Shown: piece by piece, positions 29,082-36,419 of the stretch
Layout of the letters: each line of letters starts with the position of its first letter
Position numbering within the stretch: position 1 is the first letter of the stretch
NCBI RefSeq assembly: GCF_016428585.1
Contig: NZ_JAELVR010000005.1
Span: forward strand, 62,001-126,000
Direction: 5' to 3'
Length of the DNA: 64,000 nt
Source of the DNA: Sedimentitalea arenosa
Lineage (GTDB): Bacteria; Pseudomonadota; Alphaproteobacteria; Rhodobacterales; Rhodobacteraceae
Position numbers and translations under genes: made by a program
The notes under the pieces: generated by a model
Database searches by the model: none
What the model was told of the DNA's origin: nothing
What the model saw: the letters and a program-made list of their open reading frames with translations, nothing else

Positions 29082-30595
29082 GATGTCTTTGCCTTGAAAT
29101 ATGCGGGCAAGGCGCGGCGCAGGAGCTTTCCGTTGGCGCTGCACGGCAATGCCGGAAGGTGAACGAAGGCCCGCGGTTGCTTGTAGCGCGCCAGCTTGTC
29201 ACTGACATAAGCCCCGAGGTCGGCGTCGTCCAGTTCGCGGGGGCCTGTGTAGAAGGCCGCGATGATGCACACGTCTTCCTTGACCTCGACCTCGGCCACG
29301 CCGACCTGGGTGACCCCCGGATGGCCGGCAAGCGCGATCTCGACCTCGAGCGGCGAGACACGGTAGCCGCCGGCGTTCATCATGTCGTCGTCGCGACCGA
29401 GGTAGCTGATCTGCCCATCGACCGCCATGGCACCCAGATCGCCGGTCAGGAACCAGTCACCGCGAAACCGTGCGGCGGCTTCGTCCGGCGCGTTGAGATA
29501 GCCCAGCATCAGGCCGGGATCGTCGCGGTGCACGGCGATCACGCCTTCCTCGCCCTGCGGAACAGGACCGTCCGGACCGAGGATTGCCACCCGTCGCCCG
29601 TCCTGCGGTTGCCCCAGCGCCTCGCCCCGCGCCGGATGCATTGGGCTTGAGGAAATGAAGGTCGAGCATTCCGTCATCCCATAGGCTTCGTAGAGTGGCG
29701 TTCCGGTGGCCTGTGTCCACATGTCCAGCAGATGAGTGGACAGCTTTTCGCCGGCGCTGAGGCCATGACGCAATGCCGGCAGGGTCAGGCTTTCGCCCTC
29801 GGTGAGGAATTTTCTGTAAACACCCGGCGCCGCTGCGAAAATCGTCGCCTCATACTGATCGAGAAGGGCTGGAATTTCCGCAAGATCGGTGCCCGGCTGC
29901 GGAATCAGCGCTGTCGCGCCGAGGGTCCAGGGATCCATCAGCCCGGTGCCGAGCGTGTAGGTCCAGTTGAAGGCGCCCGCGTGGAGCAGCCGGTCGTCGG
30001 GTGTCAGCCCGTACCAGCCATCGACCATCATCCGGCGCGCCCAGATCGCGCGATGGGCATGGGCGACCGCACGCGGCGACCCCGAGGTGCCCGAAGTATA
30101 GACCACGTAGGCGAGCCTGTTCGGATCGCCCATGTGCCAGTCACACGGCGGCAGTTCGCGCATGGCGCGCAGCTCGGACAGGACGATTGTGCGAGGGTGG
30201 GCGGCACAGGCGACCTCGGGATCGCGCAGGACCGCCGCGATCGACAATTCGTCGATCATCTTGCGCGTTTCCGCCTCGGTCAGCTGCGAGGACGTCGGCA
30301 CCGGCACGAGGCCCGCGGCGATGGCACCGAGATAGGCAATCGGGAAGTCGACCGTATTGCCGAGCCGCATCAGCACGATGTCTCCGGGCGCAAGCCCGGC
30401 CTGCAGCAGCCCGGTGCCCGTCGCGCGCACCGCATCGTGCAGATCGGCGTAGGTCCAGTTCTGCGCGCCCTGCGGTCCAAGCACTGACAGCGCCAGTTTG
30501 CCGGGCGCCGATCCGGCACGGGCCAGCACGTGACGGGCGAGGTTGAACGGGGTCGGGCAGGGCTCAGGCGCCCCATGATCGAATACGGAAAGCAT
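29078..30595 (-). CDS. AMP-binding acyl/aryl-CoA ligase
   Basis: ATP-dependent adenylating enzyme of 505 residues. Motif A3 is VYTSGTSGSPRAVAHAH, the A5 region reads YEAYGMTECS, A7 is WFLTGDLGAM and the C-terminal Lys motif is SANGKLLRRAL. Similarity pattern fits benzoate-CoA ligase and related acyl-CoA synthetases. It is the first gene of an overlapping trio with the DsbA-like and channel genes and is divergent from the XRE-cupin regulator across 63 bases, which may therefore control it. A longer frame runs to 30802 but overlaps the regulator gene; ATG at 30595 is preferred. Confidence 0.88.
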   Translation of the reverse strand: MLSVFDHGAPEPCPTPFNLARHVLARAGSAPGKLALSVLGPQGAQNWTYADLHDAVRATGTGLLQAGLAPGDIVLMRLGNTVDFPIAYLGAIAAGLVPVPTSSQLTEAETRKMIDELSIAAVLRDPEVACAAHPRTIVLSELRAMRELPPCDWHMGDPNRLAYVVYTSGTSGSPRAVAHAHRAIWARRMMVDGWYGLTPDDRLLHAGAFNWTYTLGTGLMDPWTLGATALIPQPGTDLAEIPALLDQYEATIFAAAPGVYRKFLTEGESLTLPALRHGLSAGEKLSTHLLDMWTQATGTPLYEAYGMTECSTFISSSPMHPARGEALGQPQDGRRVAILGPDGPVPQGEEGVIAVHRDDPGLMLGYLNAPDEAAARFRGDWFLTGDLGAMAVDGQISYLGRDDDMMNAGGYRVSPLEVEIALAGHPGVTQVGVAEVEVKEDVCIIAAFYTGPRELDDADLGAYVSDKLARYKQPRAFVHLPALPCSANGKLLRRALPAYFKAKTS

Positions 30596-30658
30596 GTGGT
30601 TGGCTAGCCCGCCGCGCCGGGCGTTGCAAGCCGTACCGGGCGCACATATAGAGCGCGC

Positions 30659-31282
30659 ATGACGCCCCGTGATCCCAAATCGCTCATCCGTGTCGCTCGC
30701 AGTTCCGGGCAGGAAACCAGTGCCGAGCCGCTGGATCTTGGCGCGCGGGTGCGCGAGTTGCGAAAGGCGCGATCCTGGACGCTGGAGCAGGCGGCCAGCC
30801 AAGCGGGATTGGCGCGTTCGACCCTGTCAAAGATCGAGAACGGGCAGATGTCGCCGACCTATGATGCGCTGAAGAAGCTTGCGGAGGGGTTGCAGATCTC
30901 GGTTCCGCAGCTTTTCACGCCGCCCAAACGGGACCAGGTGAACGGACGCATGGCAGTCACGAAATCGGGCGACGGCACCGCGCAGGCGACAGTCACCTAC
31001 GAACATGAACTGCTGGCCGACAGTCTGACAAAGAAGCAGATGCTGCCGTATCGCGCTCGTGTTCGCGCGCGCTCGATGGACGAGTTCGACGGATGGGTGC
31101 GGCATGACGGAGAGGAGTTCCTCTACGTGCTGACCGGTGTCATCAAGCTGTATACCGAGTTCTACGAGCCGGTGGAAATGCGTCGGGGGGACAGCGCCTA
31201 TTATGACGCGACGATGGGGCACAACGCGGTGTCCGTCAGCGAGGACGACGCGCTGATTCTCTGGGTGACGTCACTGACCTGA
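30659..31282 (+). CDS. XRE-family transcriptional regulator with cupin domain
   Basis: A 207-residue regulator. Helix-turn-helix at about 25-80 (VRELRKARSWTLEQAASQAG, ARSTLSKIENGQMSPTYDAL) and a C-terminal cupin barrel (DGEEFLYVLTGVIKLYTE) that may bind a small ligand. Such regulators often control metabolic operons next to them. The likeliest target is the divergent ligase operon starting at 30595, with the operator in the 63-base gap; I saw no clear dyad there. The gene ends 4 bases before the convergent small gene at 31286. Confidence 0.9.
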   Translation: MTPRDPKSLIRVARSSGQETSAEPLDLGARVRELRKARSWTLEQAASQAGLARSTLSKIENGQMSPTYDALKKLAEGLQISVPQLFTPPKRDQVNGRMAVTKSGDGTAQATVTYEHELLADSLTKKQMLPYRARVRARSMDEFDGWVRHDGEEFLYVLTGVIKLYTEFYEPVEMRRGDSAYYDATMGHNAVSVSEDDALILWVTSLT

Positions 31283-31285
31283 CGC

Positions 31286-31525
31286 TCAGGCGGCGGCAGG
31301 ACCTTCCTCGCTGTCGCGCATCAGCCCTTGCACATAAAGGAAATCCTCGACTTCCTCATGCGCTTCGGTCAGCGAGAGATTGTGTCTCTGCGCAAGATAC
31401 GCCTCGAACCGGCTGCGGTCGATCTTGGCGAACGGCATCGCGGATTCCTCGAGGTTGGGAAATCGCTCTTGCAGGGCGCGGTACCAGTACGCCCAGTCCT
31501 GTGTCAGGTCGGTCCAGATCATCAC
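31286..31525 (-). CDS. Small acidic protein, function unknown
   Basis: A 79-residue protein with Trp- and Tyr-rich N-terminus (MIWTDLTQDWAYWYRALQERFP) and an acidic tail. GTG at 31525 has AAGGGG seven bases upstream; the ATG one codon later is an alternative start. No family was recognised, and no membrane or signal segment is seen. Its codon usage (GC-rich third positions) and conserved-looking composition suggest a real gene. It is convergent with the XRE-cupin gene. Confidence 0.65.
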   Translation of the reverse strand: MMIWTDLTQDWAYWYRALQERFPNLEESAMPFAKIDRSRFEAYLAQRHNLSLTEAHEEVEDFLYVQGLMRDSEEGPAAA

Positions 31526-31617
31526 GTCTCATCCCCTTCGGCATCAAATGCCTCCCGCAACACAGCTTAGTATCGCTGCGGCGCAGAAAAAAGGGCTTTT
31601 CGGTCGCATGACCGGCT

Positions 31618-33435
31618 TCAGTCACCTTGATACCACCATACATCCGGCAGGAACCCGACTCCGTCGCCATAGATCGGCAGGCGACCCGGGTAGTGTAGCT
31701 GCCGCGCATGTGCGATTCGGCCCACGTCGTATTGCCAGATCGGAATGACGTAGCGCCCGGTGGTCAGGACACGATCCAGCGCGCGTACTGCCGTGGTGAA
31801 GTCCTCGTGCGTCTGGGCCGCGAGCATCGCATCGATCAGCCCGTCCACCGCCGGAGAGGAAACGCCCATGAGGTTGCGCGTCCCGGGCGTGTCCACCCCG
31901 TGACCGCCCCAATAGAGCCGCTGTTCGTTGCCGGGCGACAGCGACAGGTCGCGACGGAAGGTGGTCATGTCGAAATCGTAGTCTACGAGTCGAGCGGCAT
32001 ATTGCGCATCGTCCACCTTGGTCACACGCGCATCGATGCCCAGCCGTTCGAGCGCCCGGCTGTAAAGCTCGATCGCGGTCTGATTGCCGGTATCGCCCTG
32101 CCGCAGCAACACTTCGAAGGTGAAGCGGCCCTGTTCGGGATGCGTCAAGCGGCCGTCCTGAACTTGCCAGCCGGCCTCGTTCAGCAAGGTCAGCGCGCGG
32201 CGCAGGTTGGTGCGGTTGCGTGCGGTACCGTCGCTGGTGGGCAGGGTATAGCCCTCGAGCGCGCCGGGCAGCAGCGCGGTCCGAAACCGTGACAGAAGCT
32301 CGCGCACGGCGCCCTCGGCCGGGCCGGGTTGCATGGCGAGTTCCGAGTTCGAGAAGTAGGACGTGATCCGGGGCTGTGCACCGCCGGTCATGGTGTCGTT
32401 TATGTACTCGAAGTTGAAGGCCAGAAGCATCGCCTCGCGCACGCGCCAGTCGTCAAAGGGGGCACGGCGGGTGTTCATCACGAATCCGGTCATGCCCGAG
32501 GGGCGTTTGTGAGGGATCTCGGACTTGACGATATCGCCGCGCAGTACGGCGGGAAAGCCATACTGGGTTTCCCATTTCTCGGCGTTGAATTCGCGAATGG
32601 CGGTCAGTTCGCCGGCCTTGAACGCTTCGAACAGCACGGTTTCGTCGCCGTAGAATTCGACCCGCAGTTCGTCGAGATTTTGTGTTCCGCGCCGGATCGG
32701 CAGGTCGCGGCCCCAATAGTCGGGGTTGCGCCGAAGGGTGACATGCCGGCCGGCTTCGAAATCCGACACGACATAGGCGCCGGTGCCGATCGGAATCTCG
32801 TCGAGCCCCGAGTCTGCGAAGGACTTGCCCTCCCACTGCGCCTCTTTCAGGATCGGGCGCAAGCCGGCGATCAGGGCCAGTTCGCGATCCGAGGTGTTGA
32901 AGCTGAGCCGGATGGTGCGAGGTCCGGTCTGCGCGATCTCCTCGACCTGGCTGGCGAGACCGCGATAGCGCAGGTGTCCCTCGCGGCCGAGAGTCTCGTA
33001 GGACCAGATCACGTCGCCGACCGTGACCGGTGTTCCATCCGAGAACTCGGCGCGCGGATCGAGGTCGAATTCGACCCAAGATCGGTCCGGCGCGGTGCGC
33101 ACTGATTCGGCAAGCAGACCGTAGAGCGTGAAGGGTTCGTCCCACGAGCGGGCCAGGAGGCTCTCGTATCCCCAGAAGCGGAGTTGCCAGGGTGCGGTGC
33201 CTTTCTGGACGAACGGGTTGAGCGAGTCGAACCCGCCCGTGTTGCCAAAGACGATCCGTCCGCCCTTGGGCGCATCCGGATTGGCATAGGGCAGGGACAC
33301 AAAATCGGGTGGTAGGGCGGGGGCACCATACATAGCTATGCCATGAGGTGATTCCGAGTGGCCCGGATCGGCGCTCAGAATCGCGGCGATACCGCCGATG
33401 ATCGCGCACCCGCGTTGGAAAAAATCTGGTCGCAC
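31618..33435 (-). CDS. Oligopeptide-type ABC transporter substrate-binding protein (YejA-like)
   Basis: A 605-residue family 5 solute-binding protein. After a short N-terminal hydrophobic stretch (CAIIGGIAAILSA) come the YejA-like features ALPPDFVSLPYANPDAPKGG and FDSLNPFV, then VEFDLDPRAEFSDGTPVT and the C-terminal region LYWGGHGVDTPGTRN. Such proteins bind peptides or microcin-C-like compounds in the periplasm. The start is GTG at 33435; an in-frame TAA lies only nine codons upstream of it. No permease or ATPase gene is adjacent, so it is an orphan binding protein here. Confidence 0.87.
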   Translation of the reverse strand: MRPDFFQRGCAIIGGIAAILSADPGHSESPHGIAMYGAPALPPDFVSLPYANPDAPKGGRIVFGNTGGFDSLNPFVQKGTAPWQLRFWGYESLLARSWDEPFTLYGLLAESVRTAPDRSWVEFDLDPRAEFSDGTPVTVGDVIWSYETLGREGHLRYRGLASQVEEIAQTGPRTIRLSFNTSDRELALIAGLRPILKEAQWEGKSFADSGLDEIPIGTGAYVVSDFEAGRHVTLRRNPDYWGRDLPIRRGTQNLDELRVEFYGDETVLFEAFKAGELTAIREFNAEKWETQYGFPAVLRGDIVKSEIPHKRPSGMTGFVMNTRRAPFDDWRVREAMLLAFNFEYINDTMTGGAQPRITSYFSNSELAMQPGPAEGAVRELLSRFRTALLPGALEGYTLPTSDGTARNRTNLRRALTLLNEAGWQVQDGRLTHPEQGRFTFEVLLRQGDTGNQTAIELYSRALERLGIDARVTKVDDAQYAARLVDYDFDMTTFRRDLSLSPGNEQRLYWGGHGVDTPGTRNLMGVSSPAVDGLIDAMLAAQTHEDFTTAVRALDRVLTTGRYVIPIWQYDVGRIAHARQLHYPGRLPIYGDGVGFLPDVWWYQGD

Positions 33436-33464
33436 TTTGGCAACAATCCCGCTCTTGCCTTATT

Positions 33465-33486
33465 TCGTTAACGTTCAGGCTAACGA
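33465..33486. promoter_or_regulatory. Inverted repeat TCGTTA-N10-TAACGA upstream of the binding-protein gene
   Basis: Perfect 6-base arms TCGTTA (33465-33470) and TAACGA (33481-33486) with a 10-base spacer, 30 bases upstream of the binding-protein GTG and about 30 bases upstream of the sRNA promoter on the other strand. It could be an operator shared by the two divergent units. The function is inferred from location only. Confidence 0.3.
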
Positions 33487-33514
33487 GGGATTCACGTCTT
33501 TTCAAACTTTTAGC

Positions 33515-33543
33515 TTGGACGCGCGCGGAGAATTGCGTATAAA
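33515..33543 (+). promoter_or_regulatory. Sigma-70-type promoter for the candidate small RNA
   Basis: TTGGAC at 33515-33520 and TATAAA at 33538-33543 are separated by 17 bases, the optimal spacing for housekeeping sigma. Transcription would begin near 33550. No open frame with a ribosome site follows before the terminator at 33599-33626, so the promoter probably serves a noncoding RNA. Confidence 0.6.
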
Positions 33544-33549
33544 GGTGTC

Positions 33550-33626
33550 ACTGCTCGATAGGTTTCTTGCCTGTATGAAACCTGCCTCAATAACTTAACG
33601 CCCGCTTCGTGCGGGCGTTTTTTTTT
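33550..33626 (+). ncRNA. Candidate trans-acting small RNA (about 77 nt)
   Basis: Predicted transcript from a well-spaced sigma-70 promoter (33515-33543) to a rho-independent terminator with nine T residues (33599-33626). It contains a perfect 7-base hairpin, AGGTTTC at 33560-33566 pairing with GAAACCT at 33577-33583 around a 10-base loop, then a single-stranded A/U-containing linker (33584-33598) before the terminator. A 3' U-tract after a short terminator stem is the usual Hfq loading site, and hfq is in the same window. No start codon with a ribosome site fits inside. I cannot match it to a named family. It lies between the divergent binding-protein gene and bdhA. Confidence 0.55.
33599..33626 (+). 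terminator. Rho-independent terminator of the candidate sRNA
   Basis: Stem CGCCCGC (33599-33605) and GCGGGCG (33611-33617), perfect 7 bp, 5-base loop TTCGT, followed by nine T at 33618-33626. This is the strongest intrinsic terminator seen in the window. There is no coding gene on the plus strand directly upstream that it could serve. Confidence 0.85.
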
Positions 33627-33700
33627 GGTCGTGTTCTGATGCACCAAGATGTGGCGCGGGGGGCGGCGAGACCGAGCTCAGTTCGGTTTTGCCGTTTCCT

Positions 33701-33712
33701 TTGCAGGTGCAG
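33701..33712. promoter_or_regulatory. Possible PhaR-like site upstream of bdhA
   Basis: TTGCAGGTGCAG at 33701-33712 differs by one base from CTGC-N4-GCAG, the type of TGC-rich site reported for the polyhydroxybutyrate repressor PhaR of Paracoccus. It lies 47 bases ahead of the hydroxybutyrate dehydrogenase ATG, whose product degrades a PHB breakdown product. The link is inference from a short motif. Confidence 0.25.
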
Positions 33713-33758
33713 CATGGCAGTTTGTGCCAGCAACCATCGCAACCAGAAAGAGGCCGTC

Positions 33759-34532
33759 ATGTCGCTGAAGGGAAAAACCGCCGTCATCACCGGATCGAAC
33801 TCGGGCATCGGGCTTGGCATTGCGTGGGAACTGGCGCGGGCCGGGGCCGACGTGGTGCTGAATTCTTTTACCGACCGTGACGAGGATCATGCGCTGGCCG
33901 AAGAGATCGCGAAGGAGACGGGAGTGGTCGCCCGCTATGTCAAGGCCGATATGTCCAGCGGGGCGGAGTGTCGCGCATTGATCCATGAGGCAGGCGCCTG
34001 CGACATCCTGATCAACAATGCAGGCATCCAGCATGTCGCCCCGATAGACGAGTTTCCCATGGAGAAGTGGGACGCGATCATCGCGATCAACCTGAACTCG
34101 GCGTTCCACACGACCGCGGCGGCTTTGCCGATGATGCGCAAGGCTGGCTGGGGCCGGGTCATCAACATCGCCAGCGCCCATGGATTGACCGCCAGCCCCT
34201 TCAAGGCGGCCTATGTCGCGGCCAAGCACGGGATCGTCGGGATGACCAAGACCGTCGCGCTGGAAACCGCGCAGGAACCGATCACCTGCAATGCAATCTG
34301 TCCGGGCTACGTGCTGACGCCGCTGGTCGAGGCGCAGATTCCCGACACGATGAAGAAATACGACATGGGCCGCGAAGAGGTCATCAAGAAGGTGATGCTG
34401 GAGCGCCAGCCGAGCAAGGAATTCGCGACGGTCGAACAATTGGGCGGCACCGCCGTGTTCCTGTGTTCGGACGCGGCGGCGCAGATCACCGGGACGACGA
34501 TCAGCGTCGATGGCGGCTGGACGGCGCTCTGA
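33759..34532 (+). CDS. bdhA: 3-hydroxybutyrate dehydrogenase
   Basis: NAD-dependent short-chain dehydrogenase that interconverts 3-hydroxybutyrate and acetoacetate in polyhydroxybutyrate and ketone metabolism. It is 257 residues, the family's usual length. The NAD motif is TGSNSGIG at 11-18, the NNAG motif follows (LINNAGIQHV), and the catalytic Ser, Tyr and Lys lie in NIASAHG and YVAAKHG. The C-terminal SVDGGWTAL is typical of BdhA. The frame extends upstream to 33609, but AGAAAGAGG precedes ATG 33759 and the homology begins there. Confidence 0.93.
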   Translation: MSLKGKTAVITGSNSGIGLGIAWELARAGADVVLNSFTDRDEDHALAEEIAKETGVVARYVKADMSSGAECRALIHEAGACDILINNAGIQHVAPIDEFPMEKWDAIIAINLNSAFHTTAAALPMMRKAGWGRVINIASAHGLTASPFKAAYVAAKHGIVGMTKTVALETAQEPITCNAICPGYVLTPLVEAQIPDTMKKYDMGREEVIKKVMLERQPSKEFATVEQLGGTAVFLCSDAAAQITGTTISVDGGWTAL

Positions 34533-34547
34533 CCGCGCGAGGGCAAG

Positions 34548-34594
34548 GTGGGGGCCAGCCCCCACGCCCCCGGAGTATTTCAACGAAGATGAAG
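34548..34594 (+). repeat. Dispersed intergenic repeat, copy 1 (hairpin plus GGAGTATTT box)
   Basis: A hairpin GTGGGGG/CCCCCAC (34548-34565) is followed by GGAGTATTT at 34572-34580 and, after three bases, CGAAGATGAAG at 34584-34594. The two boxes and their exact spacing recur at 39210-39232. Similar CCGGAGTATTT...GATGAAG strings are, to my memory, frequent between Rhodobacterales genes. Here it sits right after bdhA and supplies the ribosome-site region of the patatin gene. Confidence 0.55.
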
Positions 34595-34603
34595 GAGCGT
34601 GAC

Positions 34604-35638
34604 GTGCCTGGACCCAAGCGGATCAACCTGGCCCTGCAGGGCGGTGGCGCGCATGGCGCCTTTACCTGGGGGGTGCTCGACAGGTTGTTGCAGGACGAGG
34701 AGATCGAGATCGCCGGAATCTCGGGCACTTCGGCCGGTGCGTTGAACGGCGCGGCGCTGAAGGCGGGTATGATCAGCGGCGGGCGCGAAGGCGCGCGCGC
34801 CAATCTCGACTGGCTGTGGTCGCGGGTCGGCTCGCAAAGCGACGTGCGGTTGCTGGACTGGATGCGCGGGCTGGATCCGGGCCGCATGGCCCGCGCCATC
34901 GAGTATTCCCCGGCTTTCGCCTTCGCCGATCTCTGGTCGCGGGTGATCTCGCCCTACAGCTATGGCCCGTTCTATCGCAATCCGCTGGAGCGGATCGTCG
35001 AGGCGTTCGACTACGACAAGGTCTGCGCGGATGCCGGGCCGGACCTGTTCATCTGTGCCACGCGGGTCAGGTCCGGCAAGATCAAGATCTTCTCGGGGCA
35101 TGAGATCACCACCCAATCGATCCTGGCGTCGGCCTGCCTGCCGACACTGTTCCAGGCGGTCGAGATCGACGATCCCGAGACCGGGCGACGCGAGGCGTAT
35201 TGGGATGGCGGCTATACCGGCAACCCGGCGCTGTTTCCGCTGTTCGCGCGCCACCTGCCGGACGATATCGTCATCGTCAACATCAATCCGCTGGAGCGGG
35301 AGGGCGTTCCGGTCACGCCTCATCAGATTCAGAACAGGATCAACGAGATCAGCTTCAACTCGTCGCTGCTGCGCGAGTTGCGCGCGATTTCCTTCGTTCA
35401 GCGGCTTCTGGAGGACGGCACGCTGACCACGGACCGGAAATCGCGGGTGCTCGTGCACATGATTGCCGACGACGCCCTGATGAACGATCTGTCGGTCGCG
35501 ACCAAGTTGATGCCGAACGGGTTCGTTCTCGACCGGCTGAAAACCGCGGGACAGGAGGCGGCCGACGCGTTTCTCGCCGCGCACAAGAACGACCTGAACC
35601 GGGTCGGCACCGTCGACTTGGCAGAAACCTACGGTTAA
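34604..35638 (+). CDS. Patatin-like phospholipase
   Basis: Ser-Asp dyad lipase of 344 residues. The oxyanion-hole motif GGGAHGAF is at 13-20, the nucleophile motif GTSAG puts Ser at residue 43, and the catalytic Asp lies in WDGGYTGN near 201. It is the short, soluble bacterial type with no signal peptide. GTG at 34604 was chosen because AAGGAG lies 6 bases ahead; an ATG five codons upstream (34589) is the alternative. The context behind bdhA suggests a lipid or PHB-granule link but does not prove one. Its last bases overlap the convergent DUF502 gene. Confidence 0.88.
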   Translation: MPGPKRINLALQGGGAHGAFTWGVLDRLLQDEEIEIAGISGTSAGALNGAALKAGMISGGREGARANLDWLWSRVGSQSDVRLLDWMRGLDPGRMARAIEYSPAFAFADLWSRVISPYSYGPFYRNPLERIVEAFDYDKVCADAGPDLFICATRVRSGKIKIFSGHEITTQSILASACLPTLFQAVEIDDPETGRREAYWDGGYTGNPALFPLFARHLPDDIVIVNINPLEREGVPVTPHQIQNRINEISFNSSLLRELRAISFVQRLLEDGTLTTDRKSRVLVHMIADDALMNDLSVATKLMPNGFVLDRLKTAGQEAADAFLAAHKNDLNRVGTVDLAETYG

Positions 35639-36342
35639 GTGCCGGTCTTGATCCGGTCCCGGATCTCGAGAGGCAGTGGATCATCCTTGCTGTTGGGATA
35701 GACGAGGCCTGCCGAGATCACGAGTTTCGCCGCCTCCTCGACGGACATGTCCAGTTCGATCACGTCTTCCTTTGGCAGGAAGAGCAGGAACCCCGAGGTC
35801 GGGTTCGGCGTGGTCGGCAGGAAGACGCTCATCAACTGTCCCGTGGTTTCGACCCGCTTGGCGACCTCGCCCTTGGCAGTGGTCGAGATGAACCCGATCG
35901 CCCAGATGCCCTTGCGCGGATATTCGATCAGGCAGGCGGTTTCGAAGGAGCGTTCGGATTGCGCAAAGACGGTTTCGGAAATCTGCTTGATGCCCGAATA
36001 GATCGACCGGACGACCGGCATCCTGTCGACCAGGCTTTCCCCCCAGCGGATCAGTGAGCGGCCGATCAGTCCCTTGGCGATCCAGCCGACGAAGATGGTG
36101 AACACGAGGAAGATGATCACGCCGACGCCGCGCAGGTTGATGCCGATGTAATGTTCGGGGCGGATGGTCTGGGGCACCAGTGGCAGAACGAAACCGTCGA
36201 TCCAGCCGATCACCGTCCAGATCAGCCAGATGGTCAGGCCGACGGGCGCGATCACCACCAGTCCGGTCAGGAAGGACGACCGCAGGCGGGCGAACAGGCT
36301 GGGCCTGCGGGAAGAGGGATCGTCGTCAAAGGGGGTTGTCAT
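35635..36342 (-). CDS. DUF502 family membrane protein
   Basis: A 235-residue membrane protein with two helices near residues 24-48 and 70-92, separated by a short loop containing RPEHYIGINLRGVGV. The cytoplasmic or periplasmic remainder has the family pattern RMPVVRSIYSGIKQISETVF and SVFLPTTPNPTSGFLLFLPK. The function of DUF502 proteins is not established; plant relatives (LCV/COV1) affect vascular patterning. It is convergent with the patatin gene and separated from psuG by 77 bases. Confidence 0.88.
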   Translation of the reverse strand: MTTPFDDDPSSRRPSLFARLRSSFLTGLVVIAPVGLTIWLIWTVIGWIDGFVLPLVPQTIRPEHYIGINLRGVGVIIFLVFTIFVGWIAKGLIGRSLIRWGESLVDRMPVVRSIYSGIKQISETVFAQSERSFETACLIEYPRKGIWAIGFISTTAKGEVAKRVETTGQLMSVFLPTTPNPTSGFLLFLPKEDVIELDMSVEEAAKLVISAGLVYPNSKDDPLPLEIRDRIKTGT

Positions 36343-36419
36343 CGGCAGTCCATCGGTTTCGAAGGCAAATTAGGCACTTGTCCGCCTGCCTACAATGGCA
36401 ACCGTATCCTAAACCTCCG

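Noticed and set aside
33398-33598. 66-codon plus-strand frame across the sRNA promoter
   Set aside because: It begins inside the divergent binding-protein gene on the other strand, has no ribosome site, and overlaps the promoter and hairpin; a noncoding RNA explains the structure better.
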